Shown here: positions 26,809 to 35,308 of the stretch, in pieces
Layout: each line of letters begins with the position of its first letter
How positions within the stretch are numbered: the first letter of the stretch is position 1
Assembly: GCA_963931615.1 (NCBI GenBank)
Contig: OZ007032.1
Coordinates: 372,001-436,000 of the forward strand
Length of the DNA stretch: 64,000 bases
Reading direction: 5' to 3'
Source: Coprenecus sp902388455
GTDB taxonomy: Bacteria > Bacteroidota > Bacteroidia > Bacteroidales > UBA932
Made by a program: the position numbers and the translations under genes
The notes under the pieces: model-generated
What the model was told of the DNA's origin: nothing
Databases searched by the model: none
What the model saw: only the letters and a program-made list of their open reading frames with translations

Positions 26809-26862
26809 CACCTTCCGAAGGTGTGCGGTTTTCCCGTGTTTTCTGCTCACCTTCCGAAGGTG
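26809..26862 (-). repeat. REP-like paired palindrome, locus A
   Basis: CACCTTCCGAAGGTG occurs at 26809-26823 and 26848-26862, 39 bp apart. Read on the minus strand the spacer carries the AGAAAACACGGGAAA version of the conserved core, so this copy is inverted relative to the array beside the transposase. It starts 16 bp after the transglutaminase-type gene. Confidence 0.85.
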
Positions 26863-27104
26863 GAACTGGCCTAGATTTTTTCGGGTAGCCAACAATTTTG
26901 TTAATATATTGGGAACTAAGATGATAGATTTTGTACCCTCCACCGTAAGCTATTTGAAACGCCTTACGGCGGGTTGGTAGAACCACAACGTGCTGCTATA
27001 TAGGGACTTGTCTGATTGATTCTCAGCCCGGTAATATTTCGTTGATATGGGGATGAATAAAAATCTGCCTTCAAGTCCGGATTCACTTCATATCCTTCAA
27101 AAAG

Positions 27105-27138
27105 CGGCAGTGTTTTTCGCAATTCGGTGCCGTTGCGG
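27105..27138 (+). repeat. Possible diverged single copy of the 105-bp repeat family
   Basis: CGGCA (27105-27109) and TGCCG (27128-27132) form inverted arms, and the stretch GGTGCCGTTGCGG followed by CTCTCTA nearby matches the units at 53907-54255. The similarity is partial. Confidence 0.35.
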
Positions 27139-27378
27139 TGTCTCTCTATGTGCTGTGAGGCGGCTCTGCATTTTATCTGCAAAAGTACCATGCACTGTCA
27201 CTTTACCCGGCTGCGGTAGAACCGCTGGCTCTTAACATTTTTTTGCAAAATGCAATACTCAGTCAATCAAATGGTTGTGATATAACTAAAATGTAAAGTG
27301 ATGATGCGGCGGACGTAAACGGCCTTAGTGGTATTTTTGCGGATAAAAGGAATATAGCGGTATCTTTCTGCCCCTCCC

Positions 27379-27434
27379 ACTCCTTCCGAAGGAGTCGCCG
27401 ATTCGCATGTTTTCCTGACTCCTTCAGAAGGAGT
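27379..27434 (-). repeat. Variant paired palindrome, locus B
   Basis: ACTCCTTCCGAAGGAGT (27379-27395) and ACTCCTTCAGAAGGAGT (27418-27434) are 39 bp apart, the same geometry as the other loci. Both arms have changed in a matched way (CACC/GGTG to ACTCC/GGAGT), so the hairpin is kept. Confidence 0.75.
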
Positions 27435-27517
27435 GGGGTGAACTGTTCCGTGGCATTTCCCCGGTACCTTCCGAGTGGCGTCGGGCGGTGTGTGAGGTAG
27501 GAGTAGGAGGTGTACGG

Positions 27518-28378
27518 CTACTGGTTCTTCTTGTCGATGCCGTAGACGGCGGTGACGGGGACGGTCATGAGGATGACGTCGGGGTCGATGGCGCGGGCGG
27601 TCCTGACGATCTCGCCGGAGTAGCCTTTGCGGCTGACGACCATGAGCATCTTGCGACTGCCTTCGGTGGACCACTGCACGGACTTGACGGAGCGGTTGCC
27701 CTCGATGCTGAGGGTCTGGAGGCGGGCGGCGATCTCGTCGTTGTGCTCGGAGAGGATGAGGGTCTGGACGGACTGCTGCGAGCCGGTCAGGAACATGTCC
27801 ACGGCGTAGGAGAAGGCGATGATCTCCACGAATCCGTAGACGACGTCGGCCAGGGTCTTGTCGTTGACCAGCAGAATCGACATGACGATGAGAGAATCGC
27901 ACACGAGGTAGATACGTCCGGGCGAAATGTTCTTATATTTGTTGATTGAAAGCGCGATGATGTCGGTGCCGCCGGTGCTGCCGCCCTGGGTGATGATGAT
28001 GGCGATGCCGATACCGCTCATTGCGCCGCCGATGAGGGCGTTGATCAGGTTGTCGGTGATGCCGGCGGAGATGCTGGTCAGGCCGGGTATCATGGGCATG
28101 AACTGGAAGAACACGAAACTCATGGCCACGCAGTAAATGGTCTTGATACCGAATCCCTTGCCGAGGATGATGAAGCCGGCGACGAGGAGCAGGATGTCTA
28201 TCGCGAACTTGGCGTAGGAGACGGGGATGCTGTCGATGCCGTAGTGGATTACCGAAGCCAGGCCGGCGATGCCGCCTCCGGTGATCTCATGGGGGTTGAG
28301 GAATGCGGTCCAGCCGAAGACGAAGACGGCCAGTCCGAGGGTCATGATTGCGTATTCTTTCAGGTATTTCAGAAACAT
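27518..28378 (-). CDS. YitT/DUF2179-family membrane protein
   Basis: A 286-residue protein from ATG 28378 (the frame is open further upstream, but this start gives the usual MFLKYLKEYAIMTLGLAVF N-terminus). It has five or six transmembrane helices (about 10-185, with FLNPHEITGGGIAGLA and ITQGGSTGGTDIIA as in the YitT family) and a cytoplasmic C-terminal DUF2179 domain (about 210-275). Function is unknown across the family. Divergent from the MATE gene with 45 bp between starts; a TATCTTCG -7-like box lies on the minus strand there. Confidence 0.88.
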   Translation of the reverse strand: MFLKYLKEYAIMTLGLAVFVFGWTAFLNPHEITGGGIAGLASVIHYGIDSIPVSYAKFAIDILLLVAGFIILGKGFGIKTIYCVAMSFVFFQFMPMIPGLTSISAGITDNLINALIGGAMSGIGIAIIITQGGSTGGTDIIALSINKYKNISPGRIYLVCDSLIVMSILLVNDKTLADVVYGFVEIIAFSYAVDMFLTGSQQSVQTLILSEHNDEIAARLQTLSIEGNRSVKSVQWSTEGSRKMLMVVSRKGYSGEIVRTARAIDPDVILMTVPVTAVYGIDKKNQ

Positions 28379-28423
28379 ATCGTAGGATTTTAGGCCGCGA
28401 AGATAAGAAATTATAAGTAAAAA

Positions 28424-29794
28424 GTGACAAATAACTTGCAATATGAAGAGCGCCTGGGCACCGCACCCATGACCCCTCTGGTCTTCCGGATGGCCGTCCC
28501 GGCAGTGGTGGCCCAGCTGGTCAACCTGCTCTACAATCTCGTGGACCGCATCTACATCGGGCACATCTACGGCATCGGGACCGAGGCTCTGGCCGGTATC
28601 GGGGTCACCGGCTCGGTCATCATCCTGATCTCGGCCTTCGCCTCTATAGTCAACGGCGGTGCCGCTCCCTTAGCCTCCATCGCCCTCGGACGCGGGGACA
28701 GGGCCTTAGCCGGCCGGTATCTCGGCAACGGGGTGGTCCTGCTCATAGTATTCGCAGTCCTCTGTGCCCTGCCGGTCTACATCTTCATGGAGCCGATACT
28801 CTACGCCGTAGGCGCCTCGGACGCGACGATTGGCTATGCCTGCAACTATCTCTCTGTATATCTGCTCGGTACGGTCTTCGTGCAGCTCTCCCTCGGACTG
28901 AACACCTTCATATATACCCAGGGCCGGCCCGGAATAGCCATGACCTCGGTCATCCTCGGGGCGGTGATGAACATTGCCTTAGACCCGGTCTTTATCTTCC
29001 TGCTCGACATGGGCGTGAAGGGAGCCGCCATAGCCACGGTCATCTCCCAGGCGTGCAGCGCGGCGTGGGTTCTGTCCTTCCTGTGCTCCAAACGCCGGGC
29101 CTCCCTGCATATCGAGCTGAAAGCCATGCGGGTGGACTGGAAGGTCATCGGAGCTACCTTAGCCCTGGGCGTCTCGCCCTTCGTGATGGCCAGCACCGAG
29201 AGCATTGTCGGTTTCGTGCTCAACGGCACCCTCAAGCACTACGGGGACATCTACGTCAGCGCCCTGGCCATCATGCAGAGCGCCATGATGCTCGTCAGCG
29301 TGCCCCTCTCCGGCTTTGCCCAGGGCTTCATTCCCATAGCCAGCTACAATTACGGCCGGGGCGATGCCTCCAGAGTCCGCTCCTGCCTCCGGGTGGTGGT
29401 CATCACCATGTTCTCCTTCAACCTCCTGGTCGTCCTGCTGATGATTCTCTGCCCCTCGACGGTAGCCTCGATATTCAGCGACGACCCCGAGCTGATAGCC
29501 ACGGTCTCTGAGGCCATGCCCCTCTTCCTGGCCGGAATGACCATCTTCGGCCTGCAGCGGGCCTTCCAGAACATGTTCGTCGCCCTCGGCCAGGCCCGCC
29601 TGTCGATATTCATTGCCCTGCTGCGCAAGATTATCCTGCTCGTCCCGCTGGCCCTGACTCTTCCCCGCCTGATGGGCGTGAGAGGCGTTTTCGCCGCCGA
29701 GGCCATATCCGACGCCACAGCCGCAATATGCTGTACCGTCTTGTTCCTGATTATGTTCCCGAGGATTCTGAAGAAAAATTGCCGCCGCCCTTGA
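28424..29794 (+). CDS. MATE-family multidrug/Na+ exporter
   Basis: A 456-residue protein with 12 predicted transmembrane helices and MATE hallmarks: PAVVAQLVNLLYNLVDRIYIG near the N-terminus, NTFIYTQGRPGIAMTSVILGAVMNIALDP in the first half and a matching second half with QGFIPIASYNYGRG. It exports cationic compounds using an ion gradient. The start is GTG 28424; TTG 28436 is an alternative, and no in-frame ATG exists upstream of the first helix. Substrate unknown. Confidence 0.9.
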   Translation: MTNNLQYEERLGTAPMTPLVFRMAVPAVVAQLVNLLYNLVDRIYIGHIYGIGTEALAGIGVTGSVIILISAFASIVNGGAAPLASIALGRGDRALAGRYLGNGVVLLIVFAVLCALPVYIFMEPILYAVGASDATIGYACNYLSVYLLGTVFVQLSLGLNTFIYTQGRPGIAMTSVILGAVMNIALDPVFIFLLDMGVKGAAIATVISQACSAAWVLSFLCSKRRASLHIELKAMRVDWKVIGATLALGVSPFVMASTESIVGFVLNGTLKHYGDIYVSALAIMQSAMMLVSVPLSGFAQGFIPIASYNYGRGDASRVRSCLRVVVITMFSFNLLVVLLMILCPSTVASIFSDDPELIATVSEAMPLFLAGMTIFGLQRAFQNMFVALGQARLSIFIALLRKIILLVPLALTLPRLMGVRGVFAAEAISDATAAICCTVLFLIMFPRILKKNCRRP

Positions 29795-29863
29795 AATTTC
29801 TTGTAACATTTTCCCGCATTCCGGCGTCATAAATTCAGAAACATTTAAAAACAGAGAAAAGTT

Positions 29864-30379
29864 ATGAAACGAGTTTTTACACCCATCTTCCTCAGCCTGC
29901 TGCTTCTGTCGGCGGCTGTACTGCCCGCAGGGGCCCAGAATGTCGAAAGTCTGTACGAGCGCTATGCCGGCAAGCCCGGTGCCGAGTCCGTCTCGGTGGG
30001 CCAGTTCTGGATCAATCTCGCCAAGCTCGTGGTGGCCTTCGGGCAGGAAGAGACCGAACTTTCTGATGACGAGACAGATATAGCGTTGAAGACCCTCTCG
30101 CATATCAGCGCGGTGCGGGTGGCCGATCTGAGCGGCTGCAGCGAGAAGGTGCTGGCGCAGTTCGCAGAGGATGTGGAAAAATGTGAGTTGGGCGGTTATG
30201 TGGTTCTGACAGAGGTGCATGAAGACGGAGATGATGCGAGGGTGCTGGTGCGCAAGGAAGGGGATCTCATCACTGAGATGGTGGTGATCTCTGCTGGAGA
30301 GGACCCGGCTATTATCCAGATCGAGGGAAAAATAACAGAGGAGGAGGCTGCCAAGTACATTGCATCTTCTCTTGAATAG
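29864..30379 (+). CDS. Secreted DUF4252 protein
   Basis: A 171-residue protein with a cleavable signal (MKRVFTPIFLSLLLLSAAVL, cleavage after GAQ). The mature part has the DUF4252 look: LYERYAGKPGAESVSVGQFW near the N-terminus, a middle ISAVRVADLSGC strand and a LITEMVVI strand near the end. No function is known. It is followed after 38 bp by an ECF sigma gene and, further on, by a second DUF4252 gene, so the four genes probably form one unit. Confidence 0.8.
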   Translation: MKRVFTPIFLSLLLLSAAVLPAGAQNVESLYERYAGKPGAESVSVGQFWINLAKLVVAFGQEETELSDDETDIALKTLSHISAVRVADLSGCSEKVLAQFAEDVEKCELGGYVVLTEVHEDGDDARVLVRKEGDLITEMVVISAGEDPAIIQIEGKITEEEAAKYIASSLE

Positions 30380-30417
30380 GACCCTTCGCAGAGTGTATTC
30401 AGCCTAAAACCCAGCCC

Positions 30418-30930
30418 GTGAACGCCGAAGAATTCAAATCCGCCTTTCTCCCCCTCGGTCCCATGCTCTACCGCATCGCCTACCGCATGCTCGGAGCGGA
30501 GGAGGACGCCCGGGACGCAGTGCAGGAGCTCTATGTGAAGCTCTGCCGCGAGGGCGACCGGGCCCTTCGGAGTGCCAATCCCCAGGGCTACTGCGTGCGG
30601 ATGATGCAGAATGTCTGTGCGGACATCCTGCGGCGGGGCGGGCGCAATGTCCTCCGGATGGCGGCGGACGTGACGGAGGTGAGGGGAGGCCCGGCGGTCG
30701 AGGCGGCGGATGCTCCGGTCGAGGGCCGGGAGGAGGCGGCAATGGTGCGGAAGGCCCTGGCCGCATTGCCCCGGAAACTGCGGGAGGTGGTGGTCCTGAG
30801 GGACCTTGAGCAGATGGAAATGTCAGAGATAGAGGCCATGACCGGTATGAGTCAGGTCAATATCCGGGTCACGCTCTCCCGCGGCAGAAAGATGTTGAAA
30901 GAAAAAATAGCGAAATTTATAAACAGGTAA
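30418..30930 (+). CDS. ECF-type RNA polymerase sigma factor
   Basis: A 170-residue sigma-70 family protein starting at GTG 30418. Region 2 (LYRIAYRMLGAEEDARDAVQELYVKL, about 16-42) and region 4 (ALPRKLREVVVLRDLEQMEMSEIEAMTGMS with the HTH up to SRGRKMLKEKI) are both present, with the short variable linker of ECF factors. It would direct RNA polymerase to a small regulon, probably under control of the next gene's product. Confidence 0.9.
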   Translation: MNAEEFKSAFLPLGPMLYRIAYRMLGAEEDARDAVQELYVKLCREGDRALRSANPQGYCVRMMQNVCADILRRGGRNVLRMAADVTEVRGGPAVEAADAPVEGREEAAMVRKALAALPRKLREVVVLRDLEQMEMSEIEAMTGMSQVNIRVTLSRGRKMLKEKIAKFINR

Positions 30931-30941
30931 AAATTTAAAAA

Positions 30942-31352
30942 ATGGGCAGGAATTTAAAAACATCCGAACCGGAGGAAATCCTCCGCAAAGGGCTCTCGCA
31001 GATCAGGACAGCCGATGAGGACATCCCCGTTCCAGAGGACCTCTCCCGGATGATCGTGCGGATGGTGGACCGGGAGTTCGGACGCCGCCGCGGGAGGATG
31101 AGGCTCGTCGCCTCCATTTCGTCGGTTGCCGCTGCTGCTGCCATTGCCGCCGTGGCCCTGATTGTGCCTGTGGACAGCTATGAACCGCAGGATACATTCG
31201 ATGATCCTCAACAGGCCTATACGGAGGTGATGAAAGCTTTGGAAATTTTAGGAACTAATTTTAATCGTGGTTTGAGACATACAGAAGACATAGTCAACAG
31301 GGCTATTGAACCCGTGGACAGGGTCTTGGAGAAGTATGATGATATTAATTAA
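30942..31352 (+). CDS. Putative anti-sigma factor, single-pass membrane protein
   Basis: A 136-residue protein: a charged cytoplasmic N-terminal part (about 1-52, with VPEDLSRMIVRMVDREF), one transmembrane helix (about 57-77) and a short periplasmic part. Order directly after the ECF gene (11 bp) and topology support an anti-sigma role; there is no recognisable zinc (HxxxCxxC) motif, so the assignment is by context. Confidence 0.6.
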   Translation: MGRNLKTSEPEEILRKGLSQIRTADEDIPVPEDLSRMIVRMVDREFGRRRGRMRLVASISSVAAAAAIAAVALIVPVDSYEPQDTFDDPQQAYTEVMKALEILGTNFNRGLRHTEDIVNRAIEPVDRVLEKYDDIN

Positions 31353-31370
31353 TGATATAAAATAAAAGTT

Positions 31371-31958
31371 ATGAAAAAGTTAGTTGTAATTTCAGTATGT
31401 ATGGTTCTGGCTGCATTCCCTTTGATGGCCCAACTGCCGTCGGAGACTGTACCGGAGAAGTCGGATAAAAATCCGGTAAAGACTCTGTATCAGAAGTATG
31501 AAAACAACCCTAAAGTCTCCAGTATCTATGTTTCTTCGGAGATGCTCGATTTGGTGTCTATGCTTGGCGATATCCATGGAGTAGAGTTTGTCGGAACAGT
31601 GATTGTCGATGGTCATGAACCGTTTGATGTTAAGGACGACAATGTGGTACGTGCATCTAAAATTCTTAAAAATCTGAAGGGCCTTTATTTATTGAGTACT
31701 GAGGATGCCGTTACTGCTGCTGCAATGCAGAAAGACCTGAGTGTAGACGGAAAATATGTGGAAATGATGCGGGTTAAGGACAGCGGAGATGAACTTACAT
31801 TCTATTACAAGTCAGCAGATGGTAAGTATATCAATGAGTTGTTGATGCAAGCCAATACAGAGGGTGAGGAGTTTACAATCATCCAGTTTATGGCAGACAG
31901 TCTGACGTTTCAGGACATCGCCGCCCTCGCCGCCGAAATGACCAAGGACAGCCAGTAG
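31371..31958 (+). CDS. Second secreted DUF4252 protein
   Basis: A 195-residue protein with signal MKKLVVISVCMVLAAFPLMA and a mature part resembling the 29864-30379 product (TLYQKYENNPKVSSIYVSSEML aligned with LYERYAGKPGAESVSVGQFW; both have a C-terminal ITEMV/INELL strand). Its base composition is visibly more AT-rich than that of the first copy, so the pair is not a recent duplication. It ends at a strong terminator. Confidence 0.78.
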   Translation: MKKLVVISVCMVLAAFPLMAQLPSETVPEKSDKNPVKTLYQKYENNPKVSSIYVSSEMLDLVSMLGDIHGVEFVGTVIVDGHEPFDVKDDNVVRASKILKNLKGLYLLSTEDAVTAAAMQKDLSVDGKYVEMMRVKDSGDELTFYYKSADGKYINELLMQANTEGEEFTIIQFMADSLTFQDIAALAAEMTKDSQ

Positions 31959-31985
31959 TCTGAAATCGTAAAAGAGAGGACGTTT

Positions 31986-32029
31986 CCCCACTTACCGTGT
32001 CATAATGCCGGAAGTGGGGATTTTTTTTT
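31986..32029 (+). terminator. Rho-independent terminator of the sigma/DUF4252 operon
   Basis: CCCCACTT (31986-31993) pairs with AAGTGGGG (32012-32019), followed by A and nine T (32021-32029). Lies 27 bp after the stop codon and abuts the next promoter. Confidence 0.88.
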
Positions 32030-32030
32030 C

Positions 32031-32038
32031 TATATTTG
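32031..32038 (+). promoter_or_regulatory. -7 box TATATTTG for the thioredoxin-like lipoprotein
   Basis: Perfect TAnnTTTG match directly after the terminator T-run and 21 nt before the ATG at 32060. The in-frame TTG at 32036 lies inside the box and cannot be the start. Confidence 0.65.
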
Positions 32039-32059
32039 AACTTTCGAAAACGTTTTGCT

Positions 32060-33292
32060 ATGAAAAGAACAACAATTATCAACGCGCTGATTTGTGCGGT
32101 TGTATCCATGTCGATAATTTCATGCGAGAATTCAAAAGTGTATGATGTCCGACTTTCCGGAGATGGTGTGGATCTTTTCCCCGACAGCTCGCGGGTGCTG
32201 GTGTTCGGAAAGGGAGCGGATATTCGTTTCGATGATCCGGTGGCGTCGGCACGGCTTGACGGAGGCACCTTCAACATGTCATTCCAGGACTCTGTGGTCA
32301 GGCAGTATGAACTGATATTTGAAGAGGATATGATGGACGGTCAGCTCCAGGTTTTCAATTTCTTTTCAGACAGGGTTCCGCTTCATTTCGCTTTCGGCAG
32401 TAAGTTCGGGGAACTGAAAGTCGATGTCACCGGCAGCAGGGACAATGAGGAACTGTATCTGTACAGGAATAAATCGACTGAAGGTTATGACCTAGCAGAC
32501 AGCTTGTATTATGAGATAGACAAGTGGATTCTGGCCCGTTACGGCGAGGATGACTGGCCGGAGGAGGGCTCGGAGGATTACCGGACTGTACAGGCCATGT
32601 ATGACAGAGTCGGGGCTGTGTGGGACAGTCTCCAAGCTCAGTCCCGCTATGATGAGTGGGAGAGGGACAGACTTATGTCCCACAGGACATTGGCCGGGCT
32701 GTCCGCAGTCGCTTCCGAGATAAGCGTGCAGGTGCAGCTTATGAAGATGGGACAGCGCGATACTCTGGACGCATTTTATCTCGGGCAGTTCGAGGAGTAC
32801 CGCAGGTTGTACCCGGACAATGATCTGACTCTGGCGACGGATGCTCTTCTGTCGGAGCTGGAGAGAATCGCTCCGGGAAAGCCCGCCCCGGATTTCGGCG
32901 CCCCTTCGCTGGACGGACAGCGTTACCGCCTGTCGGAGCTGCTCGAGGGCAATGCCGTGACCGTTCTGGACTGCTGGGCTTCCTGGTGCGGCTCGTGCCG
33001 GAAACATTCGAGGGAACTTATTCCCCTCTATGAGAAATACCGGGACCGCGGAATGGCCGTGGTCGGAGTGGCCCGGGAATATGACTCCTTAGACGATATG
33101 CGGGCTGCGGTGGAGAAGGACGGCTATCCGTGGATTCAGCTCTATGACCTGGACGGCGCCGAGGGCATCTGGAATCTCTACGGCCTTTCCACCGCAGGCG
33201 GAGGTATTTTCCTGATAGACAGTGAAGGAAAAATCATAGACAAGTTTGACGATACAGCCGCTATCGCCGCCTGGCTCGAGGCAAATCTATAG
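32060..33292 (+). CDS. Thioredoxin-like (TlpA/AhpC-type) lipoprotein
   Basis: About 410 residues with a lipoprotein signal (MKRTTIINALICAVVSMSIISC). The N-terminal half (about 30-250) has the strand pattern of DUF4369-type domains and a long helical stretch. The C-terminal domain (about 275-410) is a TlpA-like thioredoxin fold: GKPAPDFGAPSLDGQ, active site WCGSC in CWASWCGSCRKHS, then GIFLIDSEGKIIDKF. It probably acts in periplasmic thiol reduction or thiol-dependent peroxidase chemistry. Ends 14 bp before the left 52-bp direct repeat. Confidence 0.85.
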   Translation: MKRTTIINALICAVVSMSIISCENSKVYDVRLSGDGVDLFPDSSRVLVFGKGADIRFDDPVASARLDGGTFNMSFQDSVVRQYELIFEEDMMDGQLQVFNFFSDRVPLHFAFGSKFGELKVDVTGSRDNEELYLYRNKSTEGYDLADSLYYEIDKWILARYGEDDWPEEGSEDYRTVQAMYDRVGAVWDSLQAQSRYDEWERDRLMSHRTLAGLSAVASEISVQVQLMKMGQRDTLDAFYLGQFEEYRRLYPDNDLTLATDALLSELERIAPGKPAPDFGAPSLDGQRYRLSELLEGNAVTVLDCWASWCGSCRKHSRELIPLYEKYRDRGMAVVGVAREYDSLDDMRAAVEKDGYPWIQLYDLDGAEGIWNLYGLSTAGGGIFLIDSEGKIIDKFDDTAAIAAWLEANL

Positions 33293-33297
33293 GGGAT

Positions 33298-33357
33298 ATT
33301 TCTGTCAGAAATCAGCTGAATCTCGAAATTTTTGGTAGATTCAGCTGGTTTTCGACA
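33298..33357. repeat. Left direct repeat flanking the ATPase gene (also a hairpin)
   Basis: Positions 33306-33357 are identical to 34822-34873 (52 bp); including 8 upstream bases the match is 59 of 60. Each copy holds CAGCTGAATCT and AGATTCAGCTG as 11-bp inverted arms with a 13-nt loop, followed by GGTTTTC, and an ATTTCTG-N-CAGAAAT inverted repeat at its left end. This copy could terminate the thioredoxin-like gene. Confidence 0.85.
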
Positions 33358-33359
33358 TT

Positions 33360-34778
33360 TTATTCCCTGAAAAGGTCCTCTAATGTGATTTCGTTGTTGA
33401 TGATATCGGAGTATTGGTTGTGGACCAGACCGTTGGCTGTAACCATTACAATATGGACGGCCCGTTTTCCGGCTGCCGCCTCGGAGAGGCGGCCGGCTTT
33501 ATTAAGCAGTGTGGTCCGGTAAGCAGATGTTATGGCGTATGGTGTCTGGGAGTATTTCATCTCGCAGATGTCCAGAACGTTATCGGCCCTGTCTATCAGC
33601 ATGTCTATCTGTGCTCCAGGCTTTCCGTCCGACGGGGCAGTGTGCCAGGAATAGATAGTCGCCAGTATGCCTGAGATACCGAGGGCGGCCTTGATCTGCC
33701 TGGAGTGAGCCATGCAGAGCCGCTCGAAGGCCAGGCCGCACCAGGTGTTGTATGCCGGCCGTCCTATGGTCTTCATCCAGAAGTTGTCGTCTGTAGACGG
33801 GTTGTTTTTGATGAATTGGTAATAGAACAGGGTGTAATTGTCGGTCAGTTGGTATATTGCGTCCTTGACCTTCTTGCCGATGTGGCAGTATTTTCTGATG
33901 AATCCGCAATATGACAGTTCTTCCAGCATCCTGCTGAGCTGTCCATTGTCATCAAGCTTGCCTTTCAGGGCAATCTCTCCGCGGGTCATGCCGGCTTTCC
34001 TGAGGGCAAGGACCTCGATGATTCTCAAGTACTTTTCCGGGCGTTTGAACAGGGATGCGTAGAGTTCACCGAATTCGTGTCTGAGTTCTCCGTCGGAGGA
34101 GAAAAACAGATTGTCGATGTTCTGGGTCAGACTCCTGGATTTGTCTAATTTTGACCAGTAAAAAGGAATTCCTCCCATGACCATGTATGCCTCGGCAATC
34201 TGCATGCGGCTCATTGTTAGTTTTTTAGCCGCAGCATATCCGCTGCACTCGTGAAGGGTAAACGGCTTCAGGTGCAGACGTATGGATACACGGTTGTGCA
34301 GGCCCCCGTGGTTTTTCAGAATTTTGTTGATGATCCATGAAGTGGCACTGCCGCAGACTATCAGCAGTATATCCCTGCGGGACGTGGCCCATCCGTTCCA
34401 GAAATGTTCCAGAGCAGGCAGGAATCCTGAGCGGGGCGCATCCATCCAGGGCATTTCATCGATAAAAACAACTTTTCTCCTGTCATTGGACCTCTCCAGC
34501 AAAGAAATCAGGCTGTCAAAGGCTTCCTGCCAATTGACGGGCACAGGTGAGTTTTCAGCGCCATGACGTTTCAGCGACTGATGGAACTCCTTGAGCTGTG
34601 CACGTGTGTTCTTCTGCGATATGCCTGTGTGCGAGAATGTAAAATTGTAGTTGAACGCTTCTCTTATGAGAAAAGTTTTTCCTACTCGGCGCCGTCCGTA
34701 CACCGCGATGAATTCTGAGTATCCGGATTCGTAAGCCTCTTTTAATTTAGTTAATTCCTCTTTTCGTCCTATCAGCAT
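33360..34778 (-). CDS. AAA ATPase with C-terminal DUF234/PD-(D/E)XK-like domain
   Basis: A 472-residue protein. The N-terminal STAND-like ATPase has Walker A GRRRVGKTFLI (about 28-38), Walker B VVFIDEMPWMD and sensor LLIVCGSATS. A winged-helix region follows (about 250-300, GMTRGEIALKGKL). The C-terminal part has GAQIDMLIDRADNVLDICEMKYS, whose D and E-x-K match a PD-(D/E)XK nuclease fold (DUF234 family). Such genes are widespread accessory genes in Bacteroidota with no settled function. The whole gene lies between two identical 52-bp direct repeats, as if brought in as a cassette. Confidence 0.87.
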   Translation of the reverse strand: MLIGRKEELTKLKEAYESGYSEFIAVYGRRRVGKTFLIREAFNYNFTFSHTGISQKNTRAQLKEFHQSLKRHGAENSPVPVNWQEAFDSLISLLERSNDRRKVVFIDEMPWMDAPRSGFLPALEHFWNGWATSRRDILLIVCGSATSWIINKILKNHGGLHNRVSIRLHLKPFTLHECSGYAAAKKLTMSRMQIAEAYMVMGGIPFYWSKLDKSRSLTQNIDNLFFSSDGELRHEFGELYASLFKRPEKYLRIIEVLALRKAGMTRGEIALKGKLDDNGQLSRMLEELSYCGFIRKYCHIGKKVKDAIYQLTDNYTLFYYQFIKNNPSTDDNFWMKTIGRPAYNTWCGLAFERLCMAHSRQIKAALGISGILATIYSWHTAPSDGKPGAQIDMLIDRADNVLDICEMKYSQTPYAITSAYRTTLLNKAGRLSEAAAGKRAVHIVMVTANGLVHNQYSDIINNEITLEDLFRE

Positions 34779-34813
34779 ATCAGTCAGTATTTTGTTTTAT
34801 GCAAATGTAAGCA

Positions 34814-34873
34814 ATTTCTGACAGAAATCAGCTGAATCTCGAAATTTTTGGTAGATTCAGCTGGTTTTCGACA
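34814..34873. repeat. Right direct repeat flanking the ATPase gene
   Basis: Same element as 33298-33357, 1516 bp away in the same orientation. It lies upstream of both the ATPase start (34778, minus strand) and the His-rich gene (34949). Confidence 0.85.
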
Positions 34874-34922
34874 GATTTGCAGCTTTCTTGCAGGGGCGGT
34901 GCTGCGGGCGGAGATTTTTTTG

Positions 34923-34930
34923 TATATTCG
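34923..34930 (+). promoter_or_regulatory. -7 box (TATATTCG) for the metal-efflux operon
   Basis: One mismatch to TAnnTTTG, 18 nt upstream of the ATG at 34949, the first gene of the efflux operon. Confidence 0.45.
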
Positions 34931-34948
34931 CACGTTCCTAAAACGTCT

Positions 34949-35308
34949 ATGGTAAAACGGCTGAGAAAATACCGCTTTCTGAACTGCCTTCTCGTATCCC
35001 TGTTCATAGGGTTTTACGTGAGCAACACGCTGTTTGTCCATACGCATTATTATCAGGGGTATTCCATAACCCACTCGCATCCTTACGCCAAGAACACCGA
35101 CGGTCTTCCGGACCATACGCACACCGCCAATGACCTGAGGGTGATATCCGCCTTCAACGCCTCTGTCTTCTTTGCGGCGGAGACGGTGACCGTGGACGAT
35201 GTCTGCCGTATTCCGGTGGCGGTGTATTCTGAAAGCGGATGCAGTGAGGCAGTGGCCGGAGTGCCGCTGATCCATGGCCTCAGGGCCCCTCCCGTACGTT
35301 CTGTCTGA
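34949..35308 (+). CDS. His-rich small exported/membrane protein of the efflux operon
   Basis: A 119-residue protein from ATG 34949. One hydrophobic segment (about 9-29) is followed by a His-rich stretch (HTHYYQGYSITHSHP and DHTHTAND; 7 His within about 40 residues) that could bind a divalent metal. It precedes cusB by 85 bp, as is usual for small His-rich proteins ahead of Bacteroidota CusBA operons. I infer a periplasmic metal-binding or sensing role. The frame is open upstream to 34877 but the promoter box lies within that part. Confidence 0.7.
   Translation: MVKRLRKYRFLNCLLVSLFIGFYVSNTLFVHTHYYQGYSITHSHPYAKNTDGLPDHTHTANDLRVISAFNASVFFAAETVTVDDVCRIPVAVYSESGCSEAVAGVPLIHGLRAPPVRSV

Larger units (their letters stand above)
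26794..27517. other. 724-bp intergenic region without a supported gene
   Basis: Holds repeat loci A and B, a possible diverged copy of the 105-bp repeat family near 27105-27138, and AT-rich sequence between. A 75-codon minus-strand reading frame at 26964-27191 has no start signal or recognisable features. No RNA gene was seen. Confidence 0.6.

Noticed and set aside
26964..27191. 75-codon minus-strand gene
   Set aside because: No start signal, no domain and no homology that I recognise; possibly a remnant but not supportable.
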